This document shows positions 1 to 10,300 of a DNA stretch of 64,000 nt, in pieces; position 1 is the stretch's first letter; each line of letters starts with the position of its first letter. The stretch lies in contig NZ_AP019400.1 of assembly GCF_004295585.1 (NCBI RefSeq), positions 649,501 through 713,500 on the forward strand, written 5' to 3'. The DNA is from Cohnella abietis (GTDB lineage: Bacteria > Bacillota > Bacilli > Paenibacillales > Paenibacillaceae). The notes beneath the pieces are model-generated. The model was not told the DNA's origin, searched no databases, and worked only from the letters and a program-made list of their open reading frames with translations. The translations under genes and the position numbers were made by a program.

Positions 1-491
1 CAAATAAGCTAATAAGTAAGTTTCGACTTCAGAGTGACCAAATAAATAAAGCAGACTTCATGAGGTTTTGCTTTCAGGAAGAAATTTCAGTGCTCCAAGA
101 CTCAGAGGTAGAAACATATTTCAAAAGAAATTATGATAAGAGTGCATTTGAGAATTATAGGTTTATAGATGAAGTTATTGCTGAATTAGGCTTAATTTCA
201 TCAGTTATAAATTCTGCAAAAGACTTTAGTTTTCTTTCTGGAGTAGAAACTGATCTTAAAGATGTAATAAAAAAAGCAAAACATGATAATCAAAGTAAAG
301 ACGTTAAAAGACCACTCATTTCATCATATTTAAGAGAATTTGTGAATAGAGCCAAAGATAACAGTATAACAGATATATTGCACCCTCTATCAATTTTGCT
401 AACTTTAAATCGTTTCGAAGATGACCTCAGATTACAACTCCCCAATTTCGAAAATTTATATGATCAAATGAAAGAAGTAATACAGACTTAA
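1..491 (+). CDS. C-terminal part of an unknown protein, cut by the left window edge
   Basis: The reading frame is open from base 3 through the first ATG at position 60, so the visible 143 residues from that ATG are probably only the end of a longer protein. The codons before the ATG read as ordinary protein and no ribosome binding site precedes it. The sequence is hydrophilic and helix-rich, with no signal peptide, membrane segment or recognisable motif. It is AT-rich like the GTPase gene that follows, and both lie inside the element that ends near 3517. A terminator hairpin follows at 623-655, so it is not in one transcript with the next gene. I do not recognise the family. Confidence 0.6.
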   Translation, partial: NKLISKFRLQSDQINKADFMRFCFQEEISVLQDSEVETYFKRNYDKSAFENYRFIDEVIAELGLISSVINSAKDFSFLSGVETDLKDVIKKAKHDNQSKDVKRPLISSYLREFVNRAKDNSITDILHPLSILLTLNRFEDDLRLQLPNFENLYDQMKEVIQT

Positions 492-622
492 TTAATCAAG
501 AGAGTGTCGAGTATTTTTGTAAGCGTTTAAACGTATTGAAATGCATTAATAGGTGTTCTGTTTAGGCTATAGAAGTCCGACTGAGTGAATGTGATTTGAT
601 TGGTCCCAAATAATTCAGCAAA

Positions 623-655
623 ACACCTTTCTCACAGCTTGAGACGGTGTTTTTT
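623..655 (+). terminator. Rho-independent terminator
   Basis: An ACACC/GGTGT stem, extended by an inner CTCA/TGAG pairing, is followed directly by a run of six T. It lies about 130 bases after the stop of the left-edge gene and serves it. Confidence 0.7.
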
Positions 656-820
656 GTATACAGCGAAATCAGGATCAGTATTCAATATGGAAGGGATTGG
701 GGGTGATTTGTCGAATATTGTATCTGTAGATTCAAGAAGACCTGCTGCATGGCTAACCGGATGTATGATTTGACTGACATAAATAGTGCTATTATAGCCA
801 GCGGAAGGTAGGAAATAAAC

Positions 821-3256
821 GTGGAAGTCAATGATAACTTGAAAAGTATTATGCTACAAGCTGGAGTAAACTGGAATTCAAAACACAAAATATTCGTTGC
901 AGGTATCCATAAGGATCTTTTCTTAAGAGAAGAGGAAGTCTCGAAAGAGGAAGATTTAAAAGCTTTCTGTAAATTAGTTCATTATCTTAAAAGCCACTCT
1001 GAATACGGTGTTTCTACCATGTGGCATAAATCAAAGCTTAATCGGTATGTTTTTTTATCAAACAAGAATAAACTGGAGGGTATGTTTCCGCCTCATACTC
1101 TAAATGCATTAGAGAGATACTATAAAGAAACGGATATATTGAAATTATATAAGCGGCTAGGAGCAGATAATCCCAATATTATTGATTTAATTGGAACTAC
1201 TGCTGTGGGGAAAACCACATTTTGTTCACAGTTAGTTGATGATATTAGTAAGGATTATCTTGAGTTAACAATAGGCACAGGAAACAGTACCCTGATTCAA
1301 ACCGATATTTTGATACTCGAGAAGACAGATAGAAAACTAATACTGTCAGTCAGAACAAAAGAAGAAATCTTAACTGACTTTATTTTAGTAGCCTTGAAAG
1401 GAGATTTCAAAAAATTAGAAAGCATAAAACAATTCAAAAAGTCCTGTGGAGAAAATATTCAATTACAATTGGATGAGGATGTTGTCCAGAATGTATTGGA
1501 TATGTTTGATCGAGAAGATTTATATAATGCATTTAGACGATTTGTTACAAACGTTAAGAAGTGTTTTGATGAAACTGATACAAACAAGGTAGAATTCGAT
1601 TACTTTAAATGGGCAAGAGAGGCATCTCAACAATCTGAATTAGCTGTTGAACTAGATGAAATAATTCGAACCGAGTTTTTAGCCACTACTGATATGGATT
1701 TAAATAATGTCTATGGTTATAGACACGAGTTTTATTTATCTGGTTCCAAGAGTAATATAAATAACTCGGAAAAGATTGTGTTAAAAACTATAGCAAAAAA
1801 AGAGTTTATAAGCAGAAAAGAAGATCTGGATAATTATCCAGAAATGAAAAATATGGTATCATTAAGAATCATATTTGAAAATGCAATGTTTGTTTTTCCT
1901 CCTGATATTGAAGCGAGGAGACACATTAATTTTATCAATGGTGTAGTTTTACGGGATTCACAGGGGCATAAAACTAAAGAGCAATATTCACTAGCCTCCG
2001 ATTTTTCTGTAAAGAGCAAAATTATGCTTATTTCTGTGAGTACTGGAGGTTCATTAATTGATGAAGAAAAGAGAGATTTTCTTCAGAAAATAGCGATTTC
2101 AGAGCCTAAAGATACTGTTTTTATTATAACCAAAATAGATAAGACTGATGAATACAGTAAGTTCATGGATGAATCACAAAATGAACTCCGATTTTTAAGT
2201 AGTTTAAAAACAAAGATAAAAGATACACACAAAAACATGCTAGATTCTTGGAAAAATAGAGCTCCGCAAACCTACATAGACATCGATAGTTCCGAATATG
2301 AACTAAACGATAAACAGGCTTTTAAGTTCTTTATAGAAACCTTTAATAATGCTTTTTTAACCTCCTTAAAGAGTAAAAAGAAATTAGCGTATAGAATTAA
2401 TTGTGACATTGCTCCTGATGGAAGCCTCATTGATAAAGATGATGTTAAAATAAAAAAGTTAAATTCGTGGTATGAAATACTAGTGGGGCTAATTAACAAT
2501 TCTAACGTATCTAGCTATGCAAATTTGGACAAGAATGCTATCAAAAAAGTAAATAATAATGTTCATAATATCTTGAAATCTGGGCTAATAGAAAACGTAA
2601 ATCGTATCGTACAGCACTATAATAGCCAAGAGAAATGGGAAGTAAGGGTCACAGAAGCATTAAACTGGTTCGAAGAAGATTTTAGAACTTGGCGTCCAGA
2701 AGGTGAAATATGGTTCTATGGTTCATTCAGAAACGAAAGAGTTATTTCGAATATTACCAGTGTATTTAAAGATCCTGTTTCGCTAATGTTAAATCAGTTA
2801 AATAAATATACAATGAAAGATGGCGGGTACAATGCGATAGATAATTTGCTAACTGATAAGTTGTCATCTGAACTGTTAAAATATTACGAATGTACTGATA
2901 GTGACCTCTTAAGAGACATATCTAAACGAATTGTTAATAGAAGTCTGGAAGCTGCAATTAAAATTGCTTACAAAGTTTATGATAGAAAGTTATATAATCA
3001 AAGTTGGTATGAAATTCTAAAACCTATCATTAACGACATTAATTCTGATGATAAGTATATAGTTGGCAATGCTCCGGAGTGGTTAAAGTATCAGCAAAGA
3101 TGGTATGGATACATTAATACTGAAACTGGGCAAAGATTAGCGATGTATTGTCACTTGCTATCTGTCTTTAAGAAGAACTTGGAAACCCATTTTGAGTCAA
3201 ATTTTACCACTGTTTTGGCAGATGAATTGACGTTACTAGATTCGAAAGTCCTATAG
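821..3256 (+). CDS. Large P-loop GTPase-like protein on an integrated element
   Basis: This 811-residue protein starts with GTG preceded by a GGAAGG/AGG-rich stretch. A Walker A/G1 motif GTTAVGKT lies at residues 125-132. A hydrophobic beta strand ending in TKID (437-440) looks like the G4 guanine-specificity motif (usually NKxD or TKxD). Before the P-loop is a 120-residue N-terminal domain; after the G domain are about 370 mostly helical, charged residues. There is no signal peptide or membrane segment. The size and the large helical C-terminal half resemble dynamin-like or other large GTPases sometimes found in mobile defence loci, but I cannot place it in a named family. It stands alone between a terminator and the end of the element, and is clearly more AT-rich than the genes after 4 kb. 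GTPase is an inference from two motifs; another STAND- or AAA-type NTPase is possible. Confidence 0.65.
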   Translation: MEVNDNLKSIMLQAGVNWNSKHKIFVAGIHKDLFLREEEVSKEEDLKAFCKLVHYLKSHSEYGVSTMWHKSKLNRYVFLSNKNKLEGMFPPHTLNALERYYKETDILKLYKRLGADNPNIIDLIGTTAVGKTTFCSQLVDDISKDYLELTIGTGNSTLIQTDILILEKTDRKLILSVRTKEEILTDFILVALKGDFKKLESIKQFKKSCGENIQLQLDEDVVQNVLDMFDREDLYNAFRRFVTNVKKCFDETDTNKVEFDYFKWAREASQQSELAVELDEIIRTEFLATTDMDLNNVYGYRHEFYLSGSKSNINNSEKIVLKTIAKKEFISRKEDLDNYPEMKNMVSLRIIFENAMFVFPPDIEARRHINFINGVVLRDSQGHKTKEQYSLASDFSVKSKIMLISVSTGGSLIDEEKRDFLQKIAISEPKDTVFIITKIDKTDEYSKFMDESQNELRFLSSLKTKIKDTHKNMLDSWKNRAPQTYIDIDSSEYELNDKQAFKFFIETFNNAFLTSLKSKKKLAYRINCDIAPDGSLIDKDDVKIKKLNSWYEILVGLINNSNVSSYANLDKNAIKKVNNNVHNILKSGLIENVNRIVQHYNSQEKWEVRVTEALNWFEEDFRTWRPEGEIWFYGSFRNERVISNITSVFKDPVSLMLNQLNKYTMKDGGYNAIDNLLTDKLSSELLKYYECTDSDLLRDISKRIVNRSLEAAIKIAYKVYDRKLYNQSWYEILKPIINDINSDDKYIVGNAPEWLKYQQRWYGYINTETGQRLAMYCHLLSVFKKNLETHFESNFTTVLADELTLLDSKVL

Positions 3257-3336
3257 AGATCTGTACATCTAATGTTATGAACGAAAGAATACTATCTAAC
3301 AATAGGGCATATTGTATCAAACTCCTGTCCGTTTTT

Positions 3337-3356
3337 TGTAGACAAGATGTAGACAA
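3337..3356. repeat. Pair of direct repeats, possible integrase arm sites
   Basis: TGTAGACAA occurs at 3337-3345 and again at 3348-3356, exactly 11 bases apart, so both lie on the same face of the helix. Such pairs beside an attachment site are typical arm-type binding sites for tyrosine integrases. No integrase gene is visible in the window, so the assignment is an inference from position. Confidence 0.4.
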
Positions 3357-3408
3357 ACACAATAAATAGAATGATTTACAGTAATGCGGAATGATATGTA
3401 CTAACAAT

Positions 3409-3453
3409 CGAAATCTCGAGAAGCCTTAGAGGATAAGGCTTCTCGAGATTTCG
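3409..3453. terminator. Perfect 20-bp hairpin, bidirectional terminator-like
   Basis: Two arms (3409-3428 and 3434-3453) are perfect reverse complements around the five-base loop GAGGA. The stem begins CGAAATCTCGAG. There is no long T run on either side, so it may act as a structural boundary or processing site rather than as a classical terminator. It lies between the GTPase gene and the attachment-site-like fragment. Confidence 0.55.
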
Positions 3454-3485
3454 ACAACATAAATTAGAGTAGGTCGGAGGGTCAG

Positions 3486-3517
3486 GGACTAGAGTTCGAC
3501 TCCCCTCTCCTCCACCA
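3486..3517 (+). other. tRNA/tmRNA 3'-end fragment, probable attachment site of an integrated element
   Basis: The fragment carries a T-loop-like TTCGACT followed by a pyrimidine-rich acceptor strand ending in CTCCTCCACCA, as at the 3' end of tmRNA and some tRNA genes. The 5' arm of the T stem (TAGAG) no longer pairs well with CCCCT, and no tRNA body lies upstream, so it is a fragment and not a gene. Integrated elements often use exactly this part of a tRNA or tmRNA gene as att site. A terminator follows five bases later, as after an original RNA gene. This suggests the intact gene and the rest of the element lie to the left, outside the window. Confidence 0.6.
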
Positions 3518-3521
3518 TATA

Positions 3522-3556
3522 AATCCACAACCGCACGCACGAGGTTGTGGATTTTT
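3522..3556 (+). terminator. Rho-independent terminator after the tRNA/tmRNA-like end
   Basis: AATCCACAACC and GGTTGTGGATT form a perfect 11-bp stem around a ten-base loop, followed by a T run. It sits where the native terminator of a displaced RNA gene would be. Confidence 0.8.
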
Positions 3557-3978
3557 GCTTTCACTGTTTAACCTACCCCTGCATGCTAATTCATCCGATC
3601 AAGTCTCTATTTCGGATGGATTACCAAACTCGGTGTAGTCGAACAAATTATTTGCTGCGTTATTCTTAAAGAAAATTTTGACACAGGCATTATTATGGAA
3701 TCTCCGATTATTTTACGTGCTGAGTAGACTTTAGACTCAGTAGAGAGGAGGTAAGGTGCGTATCAAAAGTAACCTAGCCTCTTCTTGTACTATGTAAAAT
3801 CTACTCTGCATTTTTAAATGTGGCATTCCGTCTTTCTTGATTAGGTCTGTACCAAGATGGACCTGAAGAGAGCTATAAGATCCAAGCATTCTTGGAAGCA
3901 AGTCCAAGGTTATTGAATAGGTTATTGAATCCCGAGAAAGTCGAATAACAAGTCTAAATACCTAAAATGTCGAAAGGT
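3557..3978. other. Intergenic stretch without recognised genes
   Basis: About 420 bases separate the attachment-site-like fragment from the defence operon's promoter region. I see only short stop-riddled frames on both strands and no repeat or RNA gene. It probably holds leftovers of earlier integrations. Confidence 0.4.
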
Positions 3979-3992
3979 TGTCAAATTTGACA
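3979..3992. promoter_or_regulatory. Candidate operator of the ssp operon
   Basis: TGTCAAATTTGACA is a perfect 14-bp palindrome lying five bases upstream of the predicted -35 box and about 115 bases before sspF. A dimeric repressor or activator could bind here. No regulator gene lies next to the operon, so the binding protein is unknown. Confidence 0.45.
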
Positions 3993-3997
3993 CTCTT

Positions 3998-4027
3998 TTG
4001 ATAGTTCAATTGTACCAATGGGATAAT
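3998..4027 (+). promoter_or_regulatory. Predicted SigA-type promoter of the ssp operon
   Basis: TTGATA (3998-4003) and GATAAT (4022-4027) match -35 and -10 boxes with an 18-base spacer. They lie some 80 bases before the sspF start, directly after the palindrome. Confidence 0.5.
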
Positions 4028-4107
4028 GATGATAATATGGGGGATATGGAATTATTGACCATGGCTTCATGGCATTGGGGCTAGAGTGCTCGAATCAGGA
4101 GGATAAG

Positions 4108-5781
4108 ATGAATTCTTTCATTCAGTATTTGGATCAATTTAATGTTCTTTCCCCAAATCACGCCAAAATATATGACGAGTACACTCAGCACTCAGATCAA
4201 TACCGATTTTCTATCGACACGAAGATTGAGCAGTTTCTAATGACACTATTTGTCGAAGCGCCTCGAAGCGTCATCATGACCGGGAATGCGGGAGATGGCA
4301 AGACACGATTGTGCAGAACGATCTACGAGGAAATAACAGGACAGTCGTTGCATCAATGGCCAAAAAGCGGAATTGTAGAGGCACCATTCAGCAACGGAAA
4401 GATTCGTATTGTGAAGGATCTATCGGAGCTAACGGAAACGGTCATTTATGAAGAACTGGCACGTCTTCAGGATCAAGTTATTAATGGTCATTCAGATCAC
4501 ATTTATTACTTAATTGCCGCCAATGAAGGGAAATTAACGAAATTCCTTGCTCAGAATGCCTCATTGAAGCCTCTATCGGAACAAGTGGAGGTGCGCTTTC
4601 TTAGTCACAGCAGGAATGACGAGCAGTTCCACTTGGTGAACTTGCAAGATGTTACATCTTCTATCTACGCTGGCCGCATTATGGAAGAGTGGAATAAAGA
4701 AAAAAATTGGGCAGCTTGTGACTCATGCAGTAAGGTGAACAGTTGTATGATTCACTTGAATCATCGCAGAGTATCACAAGAGTCCATAAGGAACAATCTT
4801 ATCGAGCAATACCGACTTCTGGATTGCATGGGAATTCATATAACGATGCGTGAAATTCTCATTCACATCAGCTATGTACTGACAGGCGGTTTAACCTGTG
4901 AGAAGGTGCTAGAAGCACATTATCTAGACATAGAAGACCACGCTAAGCGTGCGTATTATGACAACTTTTATGGAATTCACCTGTCGGATGCTGGTTCTGC
5001 TGAACTAGGGGCCATTCGACAGTTCAGACGGTTAGACCCGGGTCAATTATCTATTTCAACAATTGATGATTTTCTGCTGAATGGGGACATAAGTGGAGAG
5101 AGTCATATTGAAAGCAGGCACTCGGCGCTATTTGATGAAGAAATCGATTTGCTATTCGGTTATTATCGTAAGTTAATTGAGAAATATCGTACACATGATC
5201 CAAATATGGATTTTAAAGTGATATTAGAGCAGATGCCTAAATTCAGACGTAAATATTTTTTCGAGTCAGATGAACAAGAGCAGCATATACGAAAAAAGTT
5301 GGTTCCTTATTTATATTTTTTCCAATTTACAGATAGTTTAACAAACAAACAAGCGCTTGCTTCCACTCGCAAAGAACTCATTCAAGGATTAAATCATGCT
5401 TTCTCTAAGAAGTTAATCGATCGAGCGGAAAGTCAACTATTCGTCGTAAATGAAAACCTGCTTATTCATGAGACATTCTCGGCTAGTCAGGTCAAGTTGG
5501 CCACTGATGAGGAACGTTCGGATATTGATTATTTACCATCTAAGCTATACATAACAGTAAACCAAGAAACGAAGTTGGAAGTAAAACTTCCGGTATTCGA
5601 ATATTTACTTCGGCTTTCTCGCGGAGGGCTTTTCATTACACTTAGGCAAGAGGTAGATATCTTGTTAAGCACGTTCAGAAATGACTTGATTAATCGCAGT
5701 GAGCTAGATGAATTTAGCTTGCAAGTGTTCGCGATTGAACCTAACAAGGGTGTATATACCCGCTGCGAAATTGACATTTAA
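4108..5781 (+). CDS. sspF: SspF/DptF-like ATPase, phosphorothioation-dependent restriction
   Basis: First gene of the operon, 557 residues from the ATG that follows AGGAGG (4097-4102) at five bases; an upstream in-frame ATG at 4069 lacks such a site. The Walker A motif GNAGDGKT spans residues 59-66, the form typical of DptF-family proteins. A putative zinc-binding cluster C204-xx-C207-x5-C213 with nearby H216 and H219 lies in the middle. In phosphorothioate systems DptF/SspF acts with G and H to attack DNA lacking the sulfur mark. The following gene is 18 bases away with its own GGAGG site. Identification rests on the P-loop form, size, gene order and the adjacent SspBCD genes. Confidence 0.75.
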   Translation: MNSFIQYLDQFNVLSPNHAKIYDEYTQHSDQYRFSIDTKIEQFLMTLFVEAPRSVIMTGNAGDGKTRLCRTIYEEITGQSLHQWPKSGIVEAPFSNGKIRIVKDLSELTETVIYEELARLQDQVINGHSDHIYYLIAANEGKLTKFLAQNASLKPLSEQVEVRFLSHSRNDEQFHLVNLQDVTSSIYAGRIMEEWNKEKNWAACDSCSKVNSCMIHLNHRRVSQESIRNNLIEQYRLLDCMGIHITMREILIHISYVLTGGLTCEKVLEAHYLDIEDHAKRAYYDNFYGIHLSDAGSAELGAIRQFRRLDPGQLSISTIDDFLLNGDISGESHIESRHSALFDEEIDLLFGYYRKLIEKYRTHDPNMDFKVILEQMPKFRRKYFFESDEQEQHIRKKLVPYLYFFQFTDSLTNKQALASTRKELIQGLNHAFSKKLIDRAESQLFVVNENLLIHETFSASQVKLATDEERSDIDYLPSKLYITVNQETKLEVKLPVFEYLLRLSRGGLFITLRQEVDILLSTFRNDLINRSELDEFSLQVFAIEPNKGVYTRCEIDI

Positions 5782-5799
5782 TAACGGAGGTACTGCGAC

Positions 5800-7392
5800 A
5801 TGGCTACTATAGAAGCCTCGAATAAGCTGGACAGATTTACGTCGCAGTTGTCTGCGCATATCTGGGGGCATCGGTTCAAAGAAGGACAGCGGGGTCCGGA
5901 GTATGTATTGGAATTTCTAAACGTACTGTTCGGTGCTAGCTATTCTTTAAGTCATGAATATTATCATCGTAAGAGATCGGTTGGCCTTCGTAAATTCATA
6001 TTCGAGGGAGTCAAAGAAGGTAGCGGATCGAATGATATTCTAGTTCTTAAAGAAGAAGAAAAACAGAAGCTCGTGCAGGCCGTTCAAGAGAACAACGTTC
6101 ATGTGCTTAAGCAATTTTTGAAAAACTTGGAAGTCGTCTTGTATAATACAACCGGCAAAGAAGCAGACCGCTCTTGGTTCGCCAGGTCACTTTACCCACT
6201 GCATGAATCGTTGCTGTATGTGGAGCTCCGAAAGAAGGGCAAAGATCTTTCCTTCGAACGCAATTTTTTTGCCCGTGGTGGAGAGCTTTATTTCCTTATG
6301 CTTGGACACGGAACGGATAAACACATCAATCGTCGTAAATTTATAGAGAACCGTTTTCAGCAGTTGCTAACGAAGAATAAAATTATCGAGAAAGTCGTGG
6401 ACAAGATTTCGTCTGCATTCGAAGAGAAAGAGCCTTATCAGGATCGGACCTGTAAGCTTCGTTCTTCTTCTCAGGATGAGAATGTGCCCGCATTGCCTCC
6501 ATCTGCTCCACAAGATAATGAACAGTTGTTTGAAGGTTTTGCGGACGAACTCGAAAGACTGCTACTAATCGATCTAGATATTTATGAAATGTTCCATCTA
6601 CTTACATCATTAATTTGCTTTCAATTGGCCCGGTATATGCACGAACGAGCGCTTATCGTACCCAGCCAATTTACCTATTTCTTCGATTGTCTTGACGGGA
6701 TCAACAAGCCTATTACTCAACAAGCCGCATCGAGCTTTGAGCAACATGAGAATTTGATTAAACAGAAATTCGAGCATGAGTTCGAGCAAAAGGTTCAAGA
6801 GTCGCTTGGCAGTTCCGACCATATTGAACAGCAATTGCCCTTATGGAAAGCTGATCCAGAAATTTTCTTCGAGAAGATGGGTTTAAGCCAATTGCGTAGT
6901 CGAAAAGGAATCATCGAGACGATGTTGCTTAGATGCAATAATGCTGATGATGTATCAGGCAAGCTAAAGGATATCGTACGTGAGGCGGTGTCTGATCAAC
7001 TGAAGAAGAATCAATTGAATATCACGCGTGTCCTATCGAGGGATGGTGGATTCGCCACTTATCGTCGCGGATCGGCTTCGAATTACCGTTATACTATCTC
7101 CGATTCCTTTCTACAAATGCTCGTATTCACGAAGGTTAAGCCTAAAGAGAAGATGGAATATAACGAATTTCTAGACGTGCTGTTTCGGGAATATGGCATC
7201 GTAATAGGAGTGAGCCAGGCGAAGGAATCCGGCCTGTACGAGCAGTCTAGATTAAATGTCCGTTATTTCCAAGACAATGAGAAGGCGCTACGCGATAAGT
7301 TAAGGCACAATGGGTTGCTCATCGAATTCTCGGATGCAACTGCAATGATTCAAAATCCTTATGCCAGCACTGCGGAGGTTAGTTATGCATAG
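5800..7392 (+). CDS. sspG: SspG/DptG-like subunit of the restriction module
   Basis: A 530-residue cytoplasmic protein with no P-loop, signal peptide or membrane segment. It starts at an ATG nine bases after GGAGG. The sequence is mainly helical, with a charged linker around residues 205-240. I see no catalytic motif. It is called SspG by position: it lies between the DptF-like ATPase and the giant FtsK-motor protein, the order known for dptFGH and sspFGH. Its last eight bases overlap the start of sspH, which argues for coupled translation and a shared complex. Function within the complex is unknown from sequence; it may be an adaptor. Confidence 0.65.
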   Translation: MATIEASNKLDRFTSQLSAHIWGHRFKEGQRGPEYVLEFLNVLFGASYSLSHEYYHRKRSVGLRKFIFEGVKEGSGSNDILVLKEEEKQKLVQAVQENNVHVLKQFLKNLEVVLYNTTGKEADRSWFARSLYPLHESLLYVELRKKGKDLSFERNFFARGGELYFLMLGHGTDKHINRRKFIENRFQQLLTKNKIIEKVVDKISSAFEEKEPYQDRTCKLRSSSQDENVPALPPSAPQDNEQLFEGFADELERLLLIDLDIYEMFHLLTSLICFQLARYMHERALIVPSQFTYFFDCLDGINKPITQQAASSFEQHENLIKQKFEHEFEQKVQESLGSSDHIEQQLPLWKADPEIFFEKMGLSQLRSRKGIIETMLLRCNNADDVSGKLKDIVREAVSDQLKKNQLNITRVLSRDGGFATYRRGSASNYRYTISDSFLQMLVFTKVKPKEKMEYNEFLDVLFREYGIVIGVSQAKESGLYEQSRLNVRYFQDNEKALRDKLRHNGLLIEFSDATAMIQNPYASTAEVSYA

Positions 7393-10300
7393 CTCGGGAC
7401 GACAATTACTAGGTCAGTGGGTCGTAAATCTCGTGCTTCGTTACTTCAGCAATCAGAAGAAAGCCAATGGCGACAAGCTATTTACGAAAATTGTAGGCAT
7501 AGACGACACGGCCTGGGCAGATGTTTTGCATGCATTTCAAAAGGTGGAAGTTGAACTAGCGACCTACTTTGAACCGATCATCCGAACTTTGTCGAAGGTG
7601 AATGGATTTGAAGCTTATCAGTGCCAACAGTATGAGACGAGTACTTGGCTACGCAATAATACTTCCTCAGGTAGTGCGTTGTTGATTTTCATGAACAATG
7701 ATTCACCTGAAGCGCAAAGTCTCGAGAATATTTTTACAATTGATGAGGCGCGTCTCTTGAGTGCCGAAGGCTTGGAAGTCTTGTACCAGTTATTCGCTGA
7801 AACTTACAAATGCTACGGAGATGAACTGAAGACTCTTCAAGTGTTCCTTGGCATGTACAACCGGATATCAGAACCGCAGTTGCGCAACATTTTAGCTTTT
7901 CTGGCAGCTATTATTGACGATCCCGAGCTTTCGATGGTTGATAAAATTCAGCGAAATCTGGATCAGCTTCTGCTGTTTCGTGATAGCAAGCTTTCCTTCA
8001 ATAACAGCGATGGATTGACACGATTGAAGCGTAATTATCAGCTGTCGCGTCTTGAGAAGGAAGGTAAAGCATCCAAAAAGGATGATTTCATTGAAAACCT
8101 CTTCGAGTTTATCGGAAAGGGAGCTGGAGATCAGGATGGGCATGAGCTATGGGAACGGGTTAAACCAGATGTTTTCCGGCAGCAAGCGCTCGATTTCATT
8201 CATAATCAGTCGACTGAGCTGTTTCAGTATGAGTATGACCATGTCGTCACTGCGCTGCTCTTTAAGGTAGGTAAGCCGAAATTGAATGAAAGAGTCAACG
8301 AATTTAAGATGACGATTGAAGATCAAGACGAATGGTCTCAAGATAAGAATAAATTGCTGTCGGAAGCGCTGGAAGCGATCGATGAGAACCGTAACCCGGA
8401 TAAAATACAAGAGTTCATTGATGAGCTTTCTTTCGAATTGCAAGGAGCTCCAAAGCTGCGCAAAGATCTTGAGCGGACGATCATTCGGCTCCGGCAGCTG
8501 CCGGAGTACACCGAGCTAAGCGAAGCATTACTGCGGGAGTGCATTCTGTTGCTCGAGGAGTATTCGGACGATTACTTGATGACTAGTGTCGAATTTGAGC
8601 TTCGCATTATGGATGCCCAGGTAAGCGAGCAAATGCATGCAGCTTTGCAATTCCATCTCCTCCATTTGGAGCAATTAACAGGGCGTATATGTTTCAACGC
8701 ATCGACACTGATTATGTCTAGCGAGAAAGCAAAGGAAAGCGATATATCGTTGCAGTTGCACATGTATGTGGAAGGAAAGGAAATTGATAAGAAAAGGTTC
8801 AAGCTTGTAAGGGCTTTTTCGGGATCATTATCAGGAATGATTAGTCATGTGCATGACACAGGTCGTGTACCTTATGTGCAGGAGTACTTTGGATCCGATA
8901 TGAAGCTGATAGATGTGATTGAAACAGTTAAGGATAATGTTAGCGGATATGTAGCGGTTAATGATGAAGGTGTCAAGGTTGCGGTAGATATATTTTGCGA
9001 ATTCGTGGATTACTATACAGAGGAATTGCTAGGTGCGCTACATCAAGGGTTGTGCAGTTTGGATGTTTACCAGCTTGAAGCCAGATTGGAGATTGTGCTG
9101 CAGCATGCGCACCAATCGGCACTTATATCCAAGCATATACTTCAGTATATTAGCTGCCTGGGAGCCATTGACCGATATGATTGCAAAATATATGAGCCTG
9201 TCGGTTACGTACAGGATCGTATCTTAACCTTGCTGAATCCGCTTCGGTTGCTTAGCTATACTAAGCGGATTGTGCACATAAAGACGGAATTACAAAATTG
9301 GATCGATCAACAGCAGGCATCTGCAAATGCAGTAGATGAGATGGGCGCTTATTTACAGCAGCTTCAGGAAGAAACGGCACACCTCTCGCCGCATTATTTC
9401 GCAATAGATGGCGTTCCTGATCAGTATTTGATTGAACAGCAAGAACGGATGGGGGAAGGCACTTTCGTCCTGAATGGCAAGAGCAGCGGGGAAGAGCAGT
9501 TTGTCGATACGTTTGCCGGGGAATTTCTGTACACGGTTAAAACGTACCTCGATGTATATCCTTACGCCCGGGATTGTTTGGATATCGTGTTTCTGTACTG
9601 CCCACATGCGGAATATGTTACAAGTGCCATCGATCAAATATTTAAGCATACAGATGTTCGCAAGGTGAAGGCAATCATTCATAGCGAGACGAAGGGCGCG
9701 GCCATTCATGAATATTTGAACGGCTGGATCAATCAGGAGGAGCAGTACTCCGAACGATATTTCAGCTTTCCAAGGGTAGAAATCCAAGTTGTTGCTGAGA
9801 AACAGATAAACGCCATGATGCAAAGTGTATCCCATTCGTTGTTGGATGCAGATCTTGGTATACTGGTCAATTATTTCGGTCAAACGACTCATATCCAGTA
9901 TAAGTTGGAAAAAGTGCACGTGAAGGATTCTGACAATTGGTTCGACACGATTTATCGAGAGCCGTTGAAGAAGGACGATGCGATTAAGAGGGTCAGTTTA
10001 ATTAGCGAGAAGCTGCCCAAGCTTATGCAATTTTTCTATCGGATGCAATATGTCCTGCACAGCAGCGAGGCTATTTCTTCTGATGAACATTATTTGCTGC
10101 GCACTGTCATCTCGATAACGCATCATTCGGATGCTAAGCTGATTGACTACATGCACGATAAATTCAATTGGTCGCTCTTCATTGATCGACATTTGGATAA
10201 ATCATTGCTGCGGCAGGTGTCTTCCAAAGCGCAAATTATCAAGTATAAGTCACGAGTAGGCAAGAATAAAGATTTCCGAACGCTTCTGTCCTCTTCGAAA

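Noticed and set aside
514..530. cre-like site TGTAAGCGTTTAAA
   Set aside because: It has a mismatch in the conserved end and lies downstream of a gene in an element with no sugar genes; likely chance.
3376..3564. Minus-strand frame of 62 codons with GGEGSRTLVPDPP
   Set aside because: It is the antisense of the tRNA/tmRNA-like 3' end and its terminator; this peptide type is a well-known false gene.
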